From Thiodiazotropha sp050305635 (GTDB taxonomy: Bacteria > Pseudomonadota > Gammaproteobacteria > Chromatiales > Chromatiaceae): a DNA stretch of 64,000 nt. The stretch covers positions 1 through 64,000 of the forward strand of contig JBNLFS010000095.1 in NCBI GenBank assembly GCA_050305635.1, read 5' to 3'. Below are positions 17,152 through 25,735 of the stretch, one piece after another. The translations under genes were made by a program, and so were the position numbers. Position 1 is the stretch's first letter, and the number at the start of each line of letters is the position of its first letter. Below the pieces are notes generated by a model. The model searched no databases. It was not told the origin of the DNA and worked only from the letters and a program-made list of their open reading frames with translations.

Positions 17152-19572
17152 TCAACTGTGAGTTGTTACCAGATCGGATACCTCCACAGCCGATTCTAAC
17201 TGCTGCGGGAGTAGAAAATAGGCCAGGGCCGGTAACAGCAGCAGCGCCCCAAGCATGTTCCAGAGAAACATGAAAGCGAGCAATATCCCCATGTCCGCCT
17301 GAAATTTAATCGGCGAAAATGCCCATAAAGCCACACCGATCGCCAAAGTCGCGCCCGTCAGCACCACTACCCGGCCGGTAAACAGCAGCGCGCCATAGTA
17401 GGCTTTGGACAGACTCTCACCATTTCGCATATAGGCGAGAATCACGGAGAGTACATAGAGGGCGTAATCGACACCAATGCCCACACCCAGGGCGATCACG
17501 GGAAGCGTGGCCACCTTGACTCCCATGCCGAACATCACCATCAGGGACTCACACAAGATCGAGGTCAGCACCAGGGGCAATACCGCCGCCACCACAGCGC
17601 GCCAGGAGCGGAAGGTGATCCAGCAGAGGATAATCACTGCGCCATAGACCCAGAACATCATCTCGTGACTGGCTTTCTTGACCACGATATTGGTGGCTGC
17701 CTCGATACCGGCATTGCCCGCCGCCAGCAGGAACTGTGCGTCGGGGGTGGGATGTTCAGCAATGTAGCTCTGCACCACATCCACAACCCTACTTAGGGTC
17801 TCGGCCTTATGATCGGTGAGATAGACATAGAGGGTGGTCAGACTGCAGGTGGTGTTGATCACTTCCCGAGGCGCCCGACTCTGCACCCCACCCAATACGG
17901 CGTTGTTGGGCACCAGTCCGATCCACTTGAAGTTCCCCTCGTTGTAACCTGCGGAGACAATACGCGAAAGCTTGGCCAGAGAGTTGGTCGCCTCCACCCC
18001 GGGAAGCTGTTCCAACTCCCACCCCAGCTCATCCACCAGGGATAGAGACTGGTAGCGACTGCAACTGTCGTCGGCTGTCTTTACCATCACGACGAAGATG
18101 TCGGAACTGGCGGCATAGTTTTCCACCATGAATGCGTTGTCCAGATTGTAGCGGGAATCAGGCCGCAGTTCCGGCGCCCCCGGATCGAGATCGCCGACCT
18201 GGAGGTGGGTGCTGATCAGATACCCTCCGATACCCATTGCGAACCCCAGGAGCACGGAAAACGTGGCCATGCGTTTCTTTGTAAACAGATCAAGGGTGGC
18301 CCATAGCCAGTGCTTGGCCCCAGCGATATCCTGCTGTTCCGCTTTCAGGCTGCGTTTGGCTGCCTTGTGGCTGACCCCGGTAAAAGAGAGCAGAATCGGC
18401 AACAGAATCAGATTGGTGAAGATCAGCACCGCGACGCCGATACTGGCGATCAGCGCCAGATCCTTGATCACTTTGATATCGATCACCATCAACACCGCAA
18501 ACCCCACCGCATCGCAGAGCAATGCGGTCAAACCCGCCACGAACAGGCGTCGGAAGGTATGCCGAGCGGCAACCACTTTATGGGTGCCCCGCCCCACGTC
18601 CTGCATGATGCCGTTCATCTTCTGCGCCCCGTGGCTCATGCCGATGGCGAAGACGAGGAAAGGCACCAGCACCGAATAGGGATCGAGTTCATACTCCAAC
18701 AGAGTCACCAGACCAAACTGCCAGACCACCGCCACCAGTGAGCAGGTCACTACCAACAGGGTCGAACGCACACAGTGGGTGAACCAATACAGGGTGGCGG
18801 TTGCGACCAGAATGGCGACGAGAAAGAACCCCAGCATCTGCAACAAACCATCGATCAGATCCCCCACCACCTTGGCGAAGCCGGTAATGTGGATACGGAT
18901 CTTGTCGCTCTGATATTTGTTGCGGATCTGCTCGATCTGTTTCGCAAACTCGTGATAGTCGAGGGCCTCGCCAGTCTTGGTATTGATATCGAGCAGTGGC
19001 ACAAAGATGATGCTCGATTTGAAATTGGCCGCCACCAACTGGCCGATCTCTCCCGAGCGTTCCACATTGACCCGCACCTGATCGAGGCTGCGCTTGGAAC
19101 CATCGTAGTTCTCGGGCACCACGGTACCGCCTTCCAGCCCCTCTTCGGTGACCGCGGTCCAGCGCGTGGCGCTGGTCCACAACGATTTCATGAAGGGACG
19201 GTCCACACCCGGCAGCAGATAGATCTCATCGTTCATCTGCCTCAGGGTCTCCATATACTCCTTGTTGAAGATACTCCCTTCCGTGGACTCCACCGCAATC
19301 CGGATCGCGTTGCCCAGGGTGGAGAGATCCCCCTTGTTGTCCAGGTAGTTGACCACGAATTCGTGGTTGGTGGGGATCATTTTTTCATAGCTGGCATTTA
19401 ACTGAATCCGGGTGGCCTGCCATCCGAGTAACAGGGTAACGATCAGACACAGGAACACCACCATCTGACGATTGTTGAACAGAACCCGTTCGACCAGACT
19501 TCCGGAGAGGGTATCGAAATCCTCCAGGCGTTCAACGATGGGTTGTTGCGGTGCGTTTGCATGCACGCTCAC
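17152..19572 (-). CDS. MMPL/RND-family transporter
   Basis: 806 residues starting at GTG 19572 behind TAGGAGAA. Two repeats of one N-terminal membrane segment, a periplasmic loop and a five- or six-helix bundle, as in hydrophobe/MmpL exporters of the RND superfamily: TM at about 35-50, bundle 225-400, TM at about 430, bundle 630-790. GMSHGAQKMNGI and ALGVGIGVDYALYVLSV mark the two sterol-sensing-like cores. Such proteins co-occur with YCF48-like, DUF1329 and DUF1302 proteins in many proteobacteria; transport of hydrophobic molecules across the envelope is the usual suggestion. Energy from the proton gradient is assumed. Confidence 0.88.
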   Translation of the reverse strand: MSVHANAPQQPIVERLEDFDTLSGSLVERVLFNNRQMVVFLCLIVTLLLGWQATRIQLNASYEKMIPTNHEFVVNYLDNKGDLSTLGNAIRIAVESTEGSIFNKEYMETLRQMNDEIYLLPGVDRPFMKSLWTSATRWTAVTEEGLEGGTVVPENYDGSKRSLDQVRVNVERSGEIGQLVAANFKSSIIFVPLLDINTKTGEALDYHEFAKQIEQIRNKYQSDKIRIHITGFAKVVGDLIDGLLQMLGFFLVAILVATATLYWFTHCVRSTLLVVTCSLVAVVWQFGLVTLLEYELDPYSVLVPFLVFAIGMSHGAQKMNGIMQDVGRGTHKVVAARHTFRRLFVAGLTALLCDAVGFAVLMVIDIKVIKDLALIASIGVAVLIFTNLILLPILLSFTGVSHKAAKRSLKAEQQDIAGAKHWLWATLDLFTKKRMATFSVLLGFAMGIGGYLISTHLQVGDLDPGAPELRPDSRYNLDNAFMVENYAASSDIFVVMVKTADDSCSRYQSLSLVDELGWELEQLPGVEATNSLAKLSRIVSAGYNEGNFKWIGLVPNNAVLGGVQSRAPREVINTTCSLTTLYVYLTDHKAETLSRVVDVVQSYIAEHPTPDAQFLLAAGNAGIEAATNIVVKKASHEMMFWVYGAVIILCWITFRSWRAVVAAVLPLVLTSILCESLMVMFGMGVKVATLPVIALGVGIGVDYALYVLSVILAYMRNGESLSKAYYGALLFTGRVVVLTGATLAIGVALWAFSPIKFQADMGILLAFMFLWNMLGALLLLPALAYFLLPQQLESAVEVSDLVTTHS

Positions 19573-19581
19573 AGGATTCTC

Positions 19582-20661
19582 CTACTTTAATTTAACTGCT
19601 GGGGCGTTGGATGGAACCTGACTCAGACCGCGCAGACTGGCGAGTATCAGTTGTCCCGATTCGGCCTGGGTCAGTGCGGCGAAAGGCATGCCGGGAAGAC
19701 TGCCCAGGGGTTGGAAGCTTCGGCCATTGTCGGTACTGGCAAAGAGCTGTCCGGCCTGATTGGCCAGCACGATACGACCATCGTTCAACTCGATGGCATC
19801 AGAAAAGCCGGCTTGACTGCCCGTTTCACTGGGCTGCCAGCGCTCACCTCCATCCAGGGAGACATAGGCATTGCCGCGCAAACCATAGATCAGCAACGCA
19901 TGCTCCCGGGTTGCGAGCACACCGAACCAACTCCCCTCATAGGGTGTTTCGAGGGATTCGAAGTGTTCGCCACCATCTTGAGATCGAAGCAGCAATCCCT
20001 GTTCGCCGGCGATTATGAAATCGTCTCCAAGGCGGGCAATGCCATAGAGATGGAGACCATAGGGATTTTCCAGTCGTGGAGACCAGTAGCGCCAATGCTT
20101 TCCACCGTCCTCGGTGCGAAAGATCAGGTTGAAGGCACCGACCACGAACCCATTGCCCCGGGCGTCCATCAGAATATCGAAGAAGGGTTTGTCGGGACCG
20201 TCGCTGACCAGGAAATCAGCCTGTCTGATGGCTCGTTCGTTACCACTGTCGCGCACCGCCTCCACGGCCAACCGGGCCGCCTCGACACCGTCGAGCTGCT
20301 TGTGCCAGCTCAACCCCCCATCTTCGCTATGCAGCACCACCCCCATGTGGCCCACGGCCCAACCCCGCTGTGCATCGACAAAGTACAGGGCAGTGAGATT
20401 GACACTGGTGGGTACCAACGATTGCTTCCAGCTCGTGCCGTTATCATCGGAGGTGAGAATAATGCCCCGCTCCCCCGCCGCCACCAGGCGAGATCCGGCG
20501 CGAGTCACGCTCAGCAATGTCGATTGTTCGGCTTTGGCGCTGTACAGAGCGACCTTATTCAGAGCCCCTGGAACAGTTGGCGTGGATTGTGCCCAACAGG
20601 GCAAGGTAACCAGCAACAGCCCGGAGAGGCCAAGCAGAATGTTTATCAGTGATCGTTTCAT
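19582..20661 (-). CDS. YCF48/BNR-repeat periplasmic protein
   Basis: 359 residues with a signal peptide (KRSLINILLGLSGLLLV then PCWAQS). Repeated Asp-box motifs, such as SDDNGTSWKQ, SEDGGLSWHK, TEDGGKHWRY, SQDGGEHFES, LDGGERWQ and STDNGRSFQP, build a beta-propeller like the photosystem assembly factor YCF48. Encoded 9 bp ahead of the MMPL transporter, whose periplasmic partner it probably is. No enzymatic residues are evident. Confidence 0.85.
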   Translation of the reverse strand: MKRSLINILLGLSGLLLVTLPCWAQSTPTVPGALNKVALYSAKAEQSTLLSVTRAGSRLVAAGERGIILTSDDNGTSWKQSLVPTSVNLTALYFVDAQRGWAVGHMGVVLHSEDGGLSWHKQLDGVEAARLAVEAVRDSGNERAIRQADFLVSDGPDKPFFDILMDARGNGFVVGAFNLIFRTEDGGKHWRYWSPRLENPYGLHLYGIARLGDDFIIAGEQGLLLRSQDGGEHFESLETPYEGSWFGVLATREHALLIYGLRGNAYVSLDGGERWQPSETGSQAGFSDAIELNDGRIVLANQAGQLFASTDNGRSFQPLGSLPGMPFAALTQAESGQLILASLRGLSQVPSNAPAVKLK

Positions 20662-20732
20662 TATGTTACTTATCGGGATACAAAGGGGTGGTCAGCGACC
20701 ACCCCATCTCAGTTGCCACACTCGAAACAGAC

Positions 20733-22109
20733 TTATCGCAGTCCGAGATTCGCCAACTCTTCAGGAGAGAAGAAGTACTCGGGTCGACGCTCCACCACCT
20801 CGAACTGAGTGGTGCCGTTGGTTGCGGCATTAAGGTAGTAGCCGCCGGTCTGCAGGTTGTAGACACCCCAGGCCATGTTACCCACCAGGGCCGGAACATC
20901 AGGGGCCAGCTCGGTCAGGGTGTAAACCATGCGCCACAGGTCGCCCTGGGCATCCCAGCCATCGGTCAGCAGGATCTGCCAGGTATCCTCGTCGAGGTAG
21001 AAGCGGCGTTTGGCCACCACATGGCGTTTACCCGGCGCCAGAGTAGCGTCGATCACCCACACCCGGTGCAGTTCCCAACGCACCAGATCCGGATTCATGA
21101 AGTTCGGAGTGAACAGCGCCTCGGGTGCCGCGGCATTGGCCTTGTTGTTGTTGTACGGGACATAGATCTCCTGTTTCCCCACCAGTTTGTACTCATGGTG
21201 ATCCCAGGGCCCAAACTGCATGAAGGCCTCATCGAAGAAACCCATGCCGGAGGTCACCGAATCGGGCGTGTCATAGGAGACCGAAGGGGCGCGACGCACA
21301 CGGCGCTGACCCACCAGGTACTGCCACAGGCCGATACGTTTGCCCTCCACGGTGGGGAAATGGGCCAGGATCGACTCACCCGCCTTGGACGCCGGCGCCG
21401 ACTGGACATAGCGGCCAATATTGTAGAAACCGCTATAATTCTCCAGATTGCCGTCGTGGTAGTTGTAGGGAAACTGCAGGTTCTGAGTGCCATCGCTGAC
21501 CAGCGACATCTTGCCATCCGGGGTCACCGTGAAACAGCGTGACGGACTGGTGGAGGATTCACCCCGCGTCCAGGCTGTCTGGTGATTCAGAATCATCTCA
21601 TGAGGGTTATCGGTGATCGGAAAAGGCACTCCGCCATACGCACCTTCAAAGGTATAACCGTCACCGGTGAGTTTCGCCCGGGTGGCATTCGCGAAGGTAT
21701 TGTCGTAATACCACTGCGGAGCCGCCGCCGTGCGATGGGTCGGATAGACGTCGATACGGTAGTCCGGGTACTTTTTCATCAGCCCCTTGACCCCGTCGGT
21801 CAGTTTGTCCGCATACTTCTCCATATTCGCGGCATTGATCGAGTAGAGCGGTTTTTCGTCCGAAAAATAGTCCGGCCGTGGATCCCCCGACTTGTATCCG
21901 GGAGCCGCCTGGGTCATGCCTCCGTCCCAGGCGGGAATGGTGCCATCCGCATTGCCGGCACGCTCCGCGCCCATGGGGGTCAAGGTGGTTTTCAGCTTGG
22001 CCGCTTCTTCGGCGCTCACTGCCGCCTGGGCGGAGCCTGTCATCGCCGCCAATAACACGGCCGTGAGCAGCCCGGTGCGAGTTGTCATAGTCATCGTTTT
22101 CTTCATCAT
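20733..22109 (-). CDS. DUF1329 family periplasmic/outer-envelope protein
   Basis: 458 residues with a signal peptide (TGLLTAVLLAAMTGSAQAA). The body matches DUF1329 (LolA/LolB-like fold) in motifs such as GNADGTIPAWDGG, KYPDYRIDVYPTHR, FPITDNPHEMILNH and the late WGVYNLQTGGYYL. Lies 26 bp downstream of the DUF1302 gene. These two families are almost always encoded together and occur in sterol, lipid and aromatic clusters, with a role in handling hydrophobic compounds that is not settled. Start could also be ATG 22106. Confidence 0.88.
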   Translation of the reverse strand: MMKKTMTMTTRTGLLTAVLLAAMTGSAQAAVSAEEAAKLKTTLTPMGAERAGNADGTIPAWDGGMTQAAPGYKSGDPRPDYFSDEKPLYSINAANMEKYADKLTDGVKGLMKKYPDYRIDVYPTHRTAAAPQWYYDNTFANATRAKLTGDGYTFEGAYGGVPFPITDNPHEMILNHQTAWTRGESSTSPSRCFTVTPDGKMSLVSDGTQNLQFPYNYHDGNLENYSGFYNIGRYVQSAPASKAGESILAHFPTVEGKRIGLWQYLVGQRRVRRAPSVSYDTPDSVTSGMGFFDEAFMQFGPWDHHEYKLVGKQEIYVPYNNNKANAAAPEALFTPNFMNPDLVRWELHRVWVIDATLAPGKRHVVAKRRFYLDEDTWQILLTDGWDAQGDLWRMVYTLTELAPDVPALVGNMAWGVYNLQTGGYYLNAATNGTTQFEVVERRPEYFFSPEELANLGLR

Positions 22110-22135
22110 GTAATTAACCTGTCTGTCCTGAATGC

Positions 22136-23818
22136 TCAGAAACTGGCTGAGACGTTGAAAGAGACGTAGTCACGATCATATTGAGTCTGATCGAAACTGC
22201 CGGCGCCGATGCTGGCGCCTTCGTCACCCAGAAAATGGTGGTAGTTCAGCCCACCCTTCCAGTTATTGCGGTATTTGAAATTCACCCCGAGATCGAGGGA
22301 ACCGCCATCTTCAACCCAACCTACATAAACCCGCGAACGACCATGCAGGTTGCGGGTCAACACCACCGGAAAGGAGAGATCCAGGCCATCGGCCACTTGA
22401 AAGTAATCAGCGTTGAATGCCAGGGTGACCGAGGAGGCGCTGCGGGTCGTGGTGGTATCGATCATCGACTCGTTATCGGTCACGCTGCCGACCCGATGGT
22501 AGTCATACTGAATCGCCACCGAACCGCCATCCCTGAGCACGGGATTGGGCTGAAAGATATGGATATCCACCAGGGTCAGGTGCTGAGTCTTACCCACCGC
22601 ATAGCCGGGATGGTCACCATTATCGTAAGCGGGTCCGCCCAGCAGGGTGGTGGTATTGATAAAGTAACCGCAACCCGCCAGATTGCTCTGAGGACACATG
22701 CCACCGGTCAGCGGCATGTTGTCACGAACAGACGCTTCGATGGAGACATTGTCATCGAACAGCACGGTGCTGGCACTGATGCCATAAGTACGAATGTCTT
22801 CATGGTAGACCCGGGTATAGGAGGCCGGCGCGATATTGTCAGGCGGGGTCAAACCGATTCCGCTCAGAAAGGCATTCTCACCGACATTGACATAGATCGC
22901 CGAAGGCGTCTTGTCATGATAGTTGGCTGCATACAGGCCTAACTCGACATCGACGCTCTCGGGCCGATAACGCAGCTGTGTGCCCCACTGTCCGCTGTCC
23001 CTGGCTTCCATATCGTCGGTGCGATACACCGGCAGGGTATCCAGGAACGACTCGGCGCCAGGTCCCACCACATCATTAGGGGAGAGAAAACTGCCGGCGG
23101 GAAAAAAGTGGGACTTTTCCCACTCGAACTGATAATAGGCCCCAAGGGAAATGTTATCCACGGGCTGGAAGGTCAGTGACAGCTGATTGGTGGGCAGCAG
23201 GAACTCTTTGATCTGCGCTCCAGGAACCGTGGCTGCCTTGACGATATCCACAGGCCCCTGGGCTGCTGCGATTCCGTTGGCCCCAGACATCAGGGTTTCG
23301 CCATAGATGACCGTATGCCGTCCCAGCCGAACACCTACCGGCTTCTCGGCAATATCGGTTTTGAAAAAACCGAATGCGTCAAGCAATTCCAGATCTTTAC
23401 CGACCGCATCTTGCGTCTCGGAATTGAATTCGTCGGAATCCACGCTGGTGTTGTGGGACAGACCGGTATCGTTATCGTTTTTGCCGTTGTAGACCGTGTC
23501 ATACCAGCCAGCGGCACTGATGCGGAATCCCTTGTTGCCCCCATGAACCACATCGAACTCGGTCAAAAGATCGAGACGATTGGAAGCGATCCCCTTGTCG
23601 AAGTTGCGATCACCGTCACCGGCGGGACTGCCCTCGTAGCGTGCCAACTGCTCTTCGTCCGGATCCTCCAGGCGATAAATCGTGCTGTATTTGATGGTGT
23701 TGTCCCAACGCACCCGAAAATCGGAATCCCCGGTATCGAACTTGAATGCGTGGCTTGCCGGCGAAGCAAGCAGCACCGCCATCGTCAGCATACCGCGGCT
23801 TGGTAGTTTTTTTATCAT
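22136..23818 (-). CDS. DUF1302 family outer-membrane beta-barrel protein
   Basis: 560 residues from ATG 23818, with GGGAGGAT just upstream. A signal peptide ends near SPASHA; the mature part begins FKFDTGDSDFRVRWDNTIKY and continues as alternating amphipathic strands to a terminal phenylalanine (FNVSASF), the usual outer-membrane barrel ending. DUF1302 proteins are porin-like. With the DUF1329, YCF48 and MMPL proteins it probably forms an envelope route for a hydrophobic substrate or product. Confidence 0.88.
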   Translation of the reverse strand: MIKKLPSRGMLTMAVLLASPASHAFKFDTGDSDFRVRWDNTIKYSTIYRLEDPDEEQLARYEGSPAGDGDRNFDKGIASNRLDLLTEFDVVHGGNKGFRISAAGWYDTVYNGKNDNDTGLSHNTSVDSDEFNSETQDAVGKDLELLDAFGFFKTDIAEKPVGVRLGRHTVIYGETLMSGANGIAAAQGPVDIVKAATVPGAQIKEFLLPTNQLSLTFQPVDNISLGAYYQFEWEKSHFFPAGSFLSPNDVVGPGAESFLDTLPVYRTDDMEARDSGQWGTQLRYRPESVDVELGLYAANYHDKTPSAIYVNVGENAFLSGIGLTPPDNIAPASYTRVYHEDIRTYGISASTVLFDDNVSIEASVRDNMPLTGGMCPQSNLAGCGYFINTTTLLGGPAYDNGDHPGYAVGKTQHLTLVDIHIFQPNPVLRDGGSVAIQYDYHRVGSVTDNESMIDTTTTRSASSVTLAFNADYFQVADGLDLSFPVVLTRNLHGRSRVYVGWVEDGGSLDLGVNFKYRNNWKGGLNYHHFLGDEGASIGAGSFDQTQYDRDYVSFNVSASF

Positions 23819-23930
23819 GCATCCTCCCATTTGGGTTGAAGTCCGGCGGTGTCCCCTCGGGTATGCACCGCTCGCATATCGTTATCCTGTTGCACGTAAT
23901 CGTCCCTCTGTCTGCCGTTACGCTTGCAGC

Positions 23931-23951
23931 GTCACCCCTCCGCTGGGTGAC
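23931..23951. other. hairpin between aldehyde dehydrogenase and DUF1302 genes
   Basis: GTCACCC-N7-GGGTGAC can form a 7-bp stem in the 168-bp spacer. There is no U tract, so processing or partial attenuation is more likely than full termination. Confidence 0.4.
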
Positions 23952-23986
23952 TCAAAATCGCTCCCTGCCCTATCCGATCCGCATAT

Positions 23987-25462
23987 TCAGAAGGGATAGG
24001 GATGTGCGGCGCCCTGCACGGTGATCCAACGCAACTGGGAAAAGTTCTCCCAATTCGCCGGTCCGCCGATGTTTCCACCGTTACCCGAACAGCCACACCC
24101 GCCAAAGGGGTTGACGCATTCGTCATTCACCGTCTGGTCGTTGATGTGCAACATGCCGGAGTTGAGTTGATCACCGATGGCCTGAGCCCGGGCGATGTCC
24201 CGGGCGATGATGCCCGAGGAGAGACCGTATTCGGTGTCATTGGCCATGGCGATGACCTCTTCGTCACTGCTGAAACGGATGACGTTGGCCACCGGTCCGA
24301 ACACCTCCTCGGAAAAGGCACGCATGCCCGGCTTCACGTTCGACAGTACCGTGGGTTTGTAGAAGAGCCGATCGAACTCACCGCCAATCTCGAGTTTTGC
24401 TCCCGCCGCGATACTCTCGGTAACGATGCTGTGCACCTTGTCCCGTTGCGCCGCGTTGATCAGGGGACCGATGGCGACCTCTTCGGTCGCCGGGTTGCCC
24501 ACCGGCAGGCGACCGGCGTGCTCCACCAGGCAACGGGTAAACTCGTCGGCGATCTTTTCATGCACGAAGATGCGCCCGGAGGCCATGCAGATCTGCCCCT
24601 GATGCAAAAAGGCGCCCCAGGCTGCGTTGCTCGCCGCCACTTCCGGATCCGCGTCATCGAGAATGATGAGCGGGCTCTTACCGCCCAGCTCCAAGGCGAC
24701 CTTTTTCAGATGTTTGCCCGCGGTCTCGGCCACCCGACGCCCGGTTGCGGTTGAACCGGTGAAGGCGATCATGCCGATATGCGGTGCGCTGCACAGGGCA
24801 TTGCCCGCCTCGGCCCCACCGGGCAGTACCTGCAACACGCCTGCGGGCAAACCGGCGGCGTGCAACGCCGCGGCGATGATATAGCCCCCGCTGATAGGGG
24901 TCTGGGGATCGGGTTTGAGTACTACGGTATTGCCCGCGGCCAGGGCTGGAGCCACCGCCCGCATGGAGAGAATCAAGGGGAAATTGAAGGGGGAAATGAC
25001 GCCGACCACCCCCAGGGGAATGCGCTTGGCATAACTGAGCCGACCGGACGTGGAAGGCAGCACCACCCCTTGGGTATCGAGGCACATGGCGGCGGCGATA
25101 TTCAACAGCTCCGCCGCCTCGCGCACCTCGATTTGTCCCTTGGCAAGGATCGCGCCGGTCTCCCGTGAAACCCAGACGGCGAGTTCATCCATGCTCGCGG
25201 TCAGGATATCCGAGGCGCGGCGGAACAGTGCGGCCCGCTCCCGGGGAGCCATGTCGTTCCAGACCCGCTGGAGTGCCTGTGCGTTCTGGACCGCCTGAGC
25301 CACATCAGCGGCATTAGCAAGTCCTCCCTCAGCCAATGCTTCTCCGGTTGCGGGTTCGAGGATGGGATAGGCTCCCCCCTGGCACGCTGTCCAGCTACCG
25401 GTGAAGATCTTTCCCGACCATTGGCTGGGATCGAGTAATTGGGCCTTGCTAGTCGCTACCAT
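23987..25462 (-). CDS. benzaldehyde/vanillin-type aldehyde dehydrogenase
   Basis: 491 residues. Standard ALDH motifs: SPFNFPLILSMRA, VLKPDPQTP, the general base in LELGGKSPLI and the nucleophile in HQGQICMASGR. The C-terminal RWITVQ...HPYPF resembles XylC-like benzaldehyde and vanillin dehydrogenases. It differs clearly from the enzyme at 10651-12105 (different N terminus and tail insert rich in Gly and Cys, GGCGCSGNGGN). Strong GGAGGA RBS. It is the first gene after a sigma-54 promoter and divergent from the XylR-type activator, so it is the most directly inducible gene of the block. Confidence 0.88.
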   Translation of the reverse strand: MVATSKAQLLDPSQWSGKIFTGSWTACQGGAYPILEPATGEALAEGGLANAADVAQAVQNAQALQRVWNDMAPRERAALFRRASDILTASMDELAVWVSRETGAILAKGQIEVREAAELLNIAAAMCLDTQGVVLPSTSGRLSYAKRIPLGVVGVISPFNFPLILSMRAVAPALAAGNTVVLKPDPQTPISGGYIIAAALHAAGLPAGVLQVLPGGAEAGNALCSAPHIGMIAFTGSTATGRRVAETAGKHLKKVALELGGKSPLIILDDADPEVAASNAAWGAFLHQGQICMASGRIFVHEKIADEFTRCLVEHAGRLPVGNPATEEVAIGPLINAAQRDKVHSIVTESIAAGAKLEIGGEFDRLFYKPTVLSNVKPGMRAFSEEVFGPVANVIRFSSDEEVIAMANDTEYGLSSGIIARDIARAQAIGDQLNSGMLHINDQTVNDECVNPFGGCGCSGNGGNIGGPANWENFSQLRWITVQGAAHPYPF

Positions 25463-25526
25463 TCGGCATCCTCCACAATATAAGTATTTGGTTTATTGGG
25501 GTTAATTATTGAGCTGGACAATATTT

Positions 25527-25543
25527 AGCACACACCATGCCAA
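25527..25543 (-). promoter_or_regulatory. sigma-54 (-24/-12) promoter
   Basis: On the minus strand TTGGCATGGTGTGTGCT has GG and GC ten bases apart, as in the consensus TGGCAC-N5-TTGCW, with one mismatch in the -12 box. It is about 65 bp upstream of the aldehyde dehydrogenase start and adjacent to a gene for a sigma-54 activator. Confidence 0.72.
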
Positions 25544-25586
25544 CTCAATGACAACTACGGCATGCTGCACCGCACAGGGTGATAAG

Positions 25587-25603
25587 TATCAATTTTCTTG
25601 ATA
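25587..25603. promoter_or_regulatory. TATCAA-N5-TTGATA candidate activator site
   Basis: TATCAA-TTTTC-TTGATA lies 44 bp upstream of the -24 element. The same palindrome stands at the ech promoter (12986-13002). DmpR/XylR-type upstream sites are also built of TTGAT/ATCAA halves. A further TCAAAT-N7-ATTTGA repeat is at 25641-25659. Confidence 0.55.
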
Positions 25604-25735
25604 TTTTAAGCGCGTAACGAGCCGATTATGTTGCATCGCATCAAATCGATGTCATTTGAAATAATTGAGGATTTCATGAAAAACACGAGAGGATCCCTGC
25701 TATGATTTCACCATTTCGTAACATATTCCCGGTTG

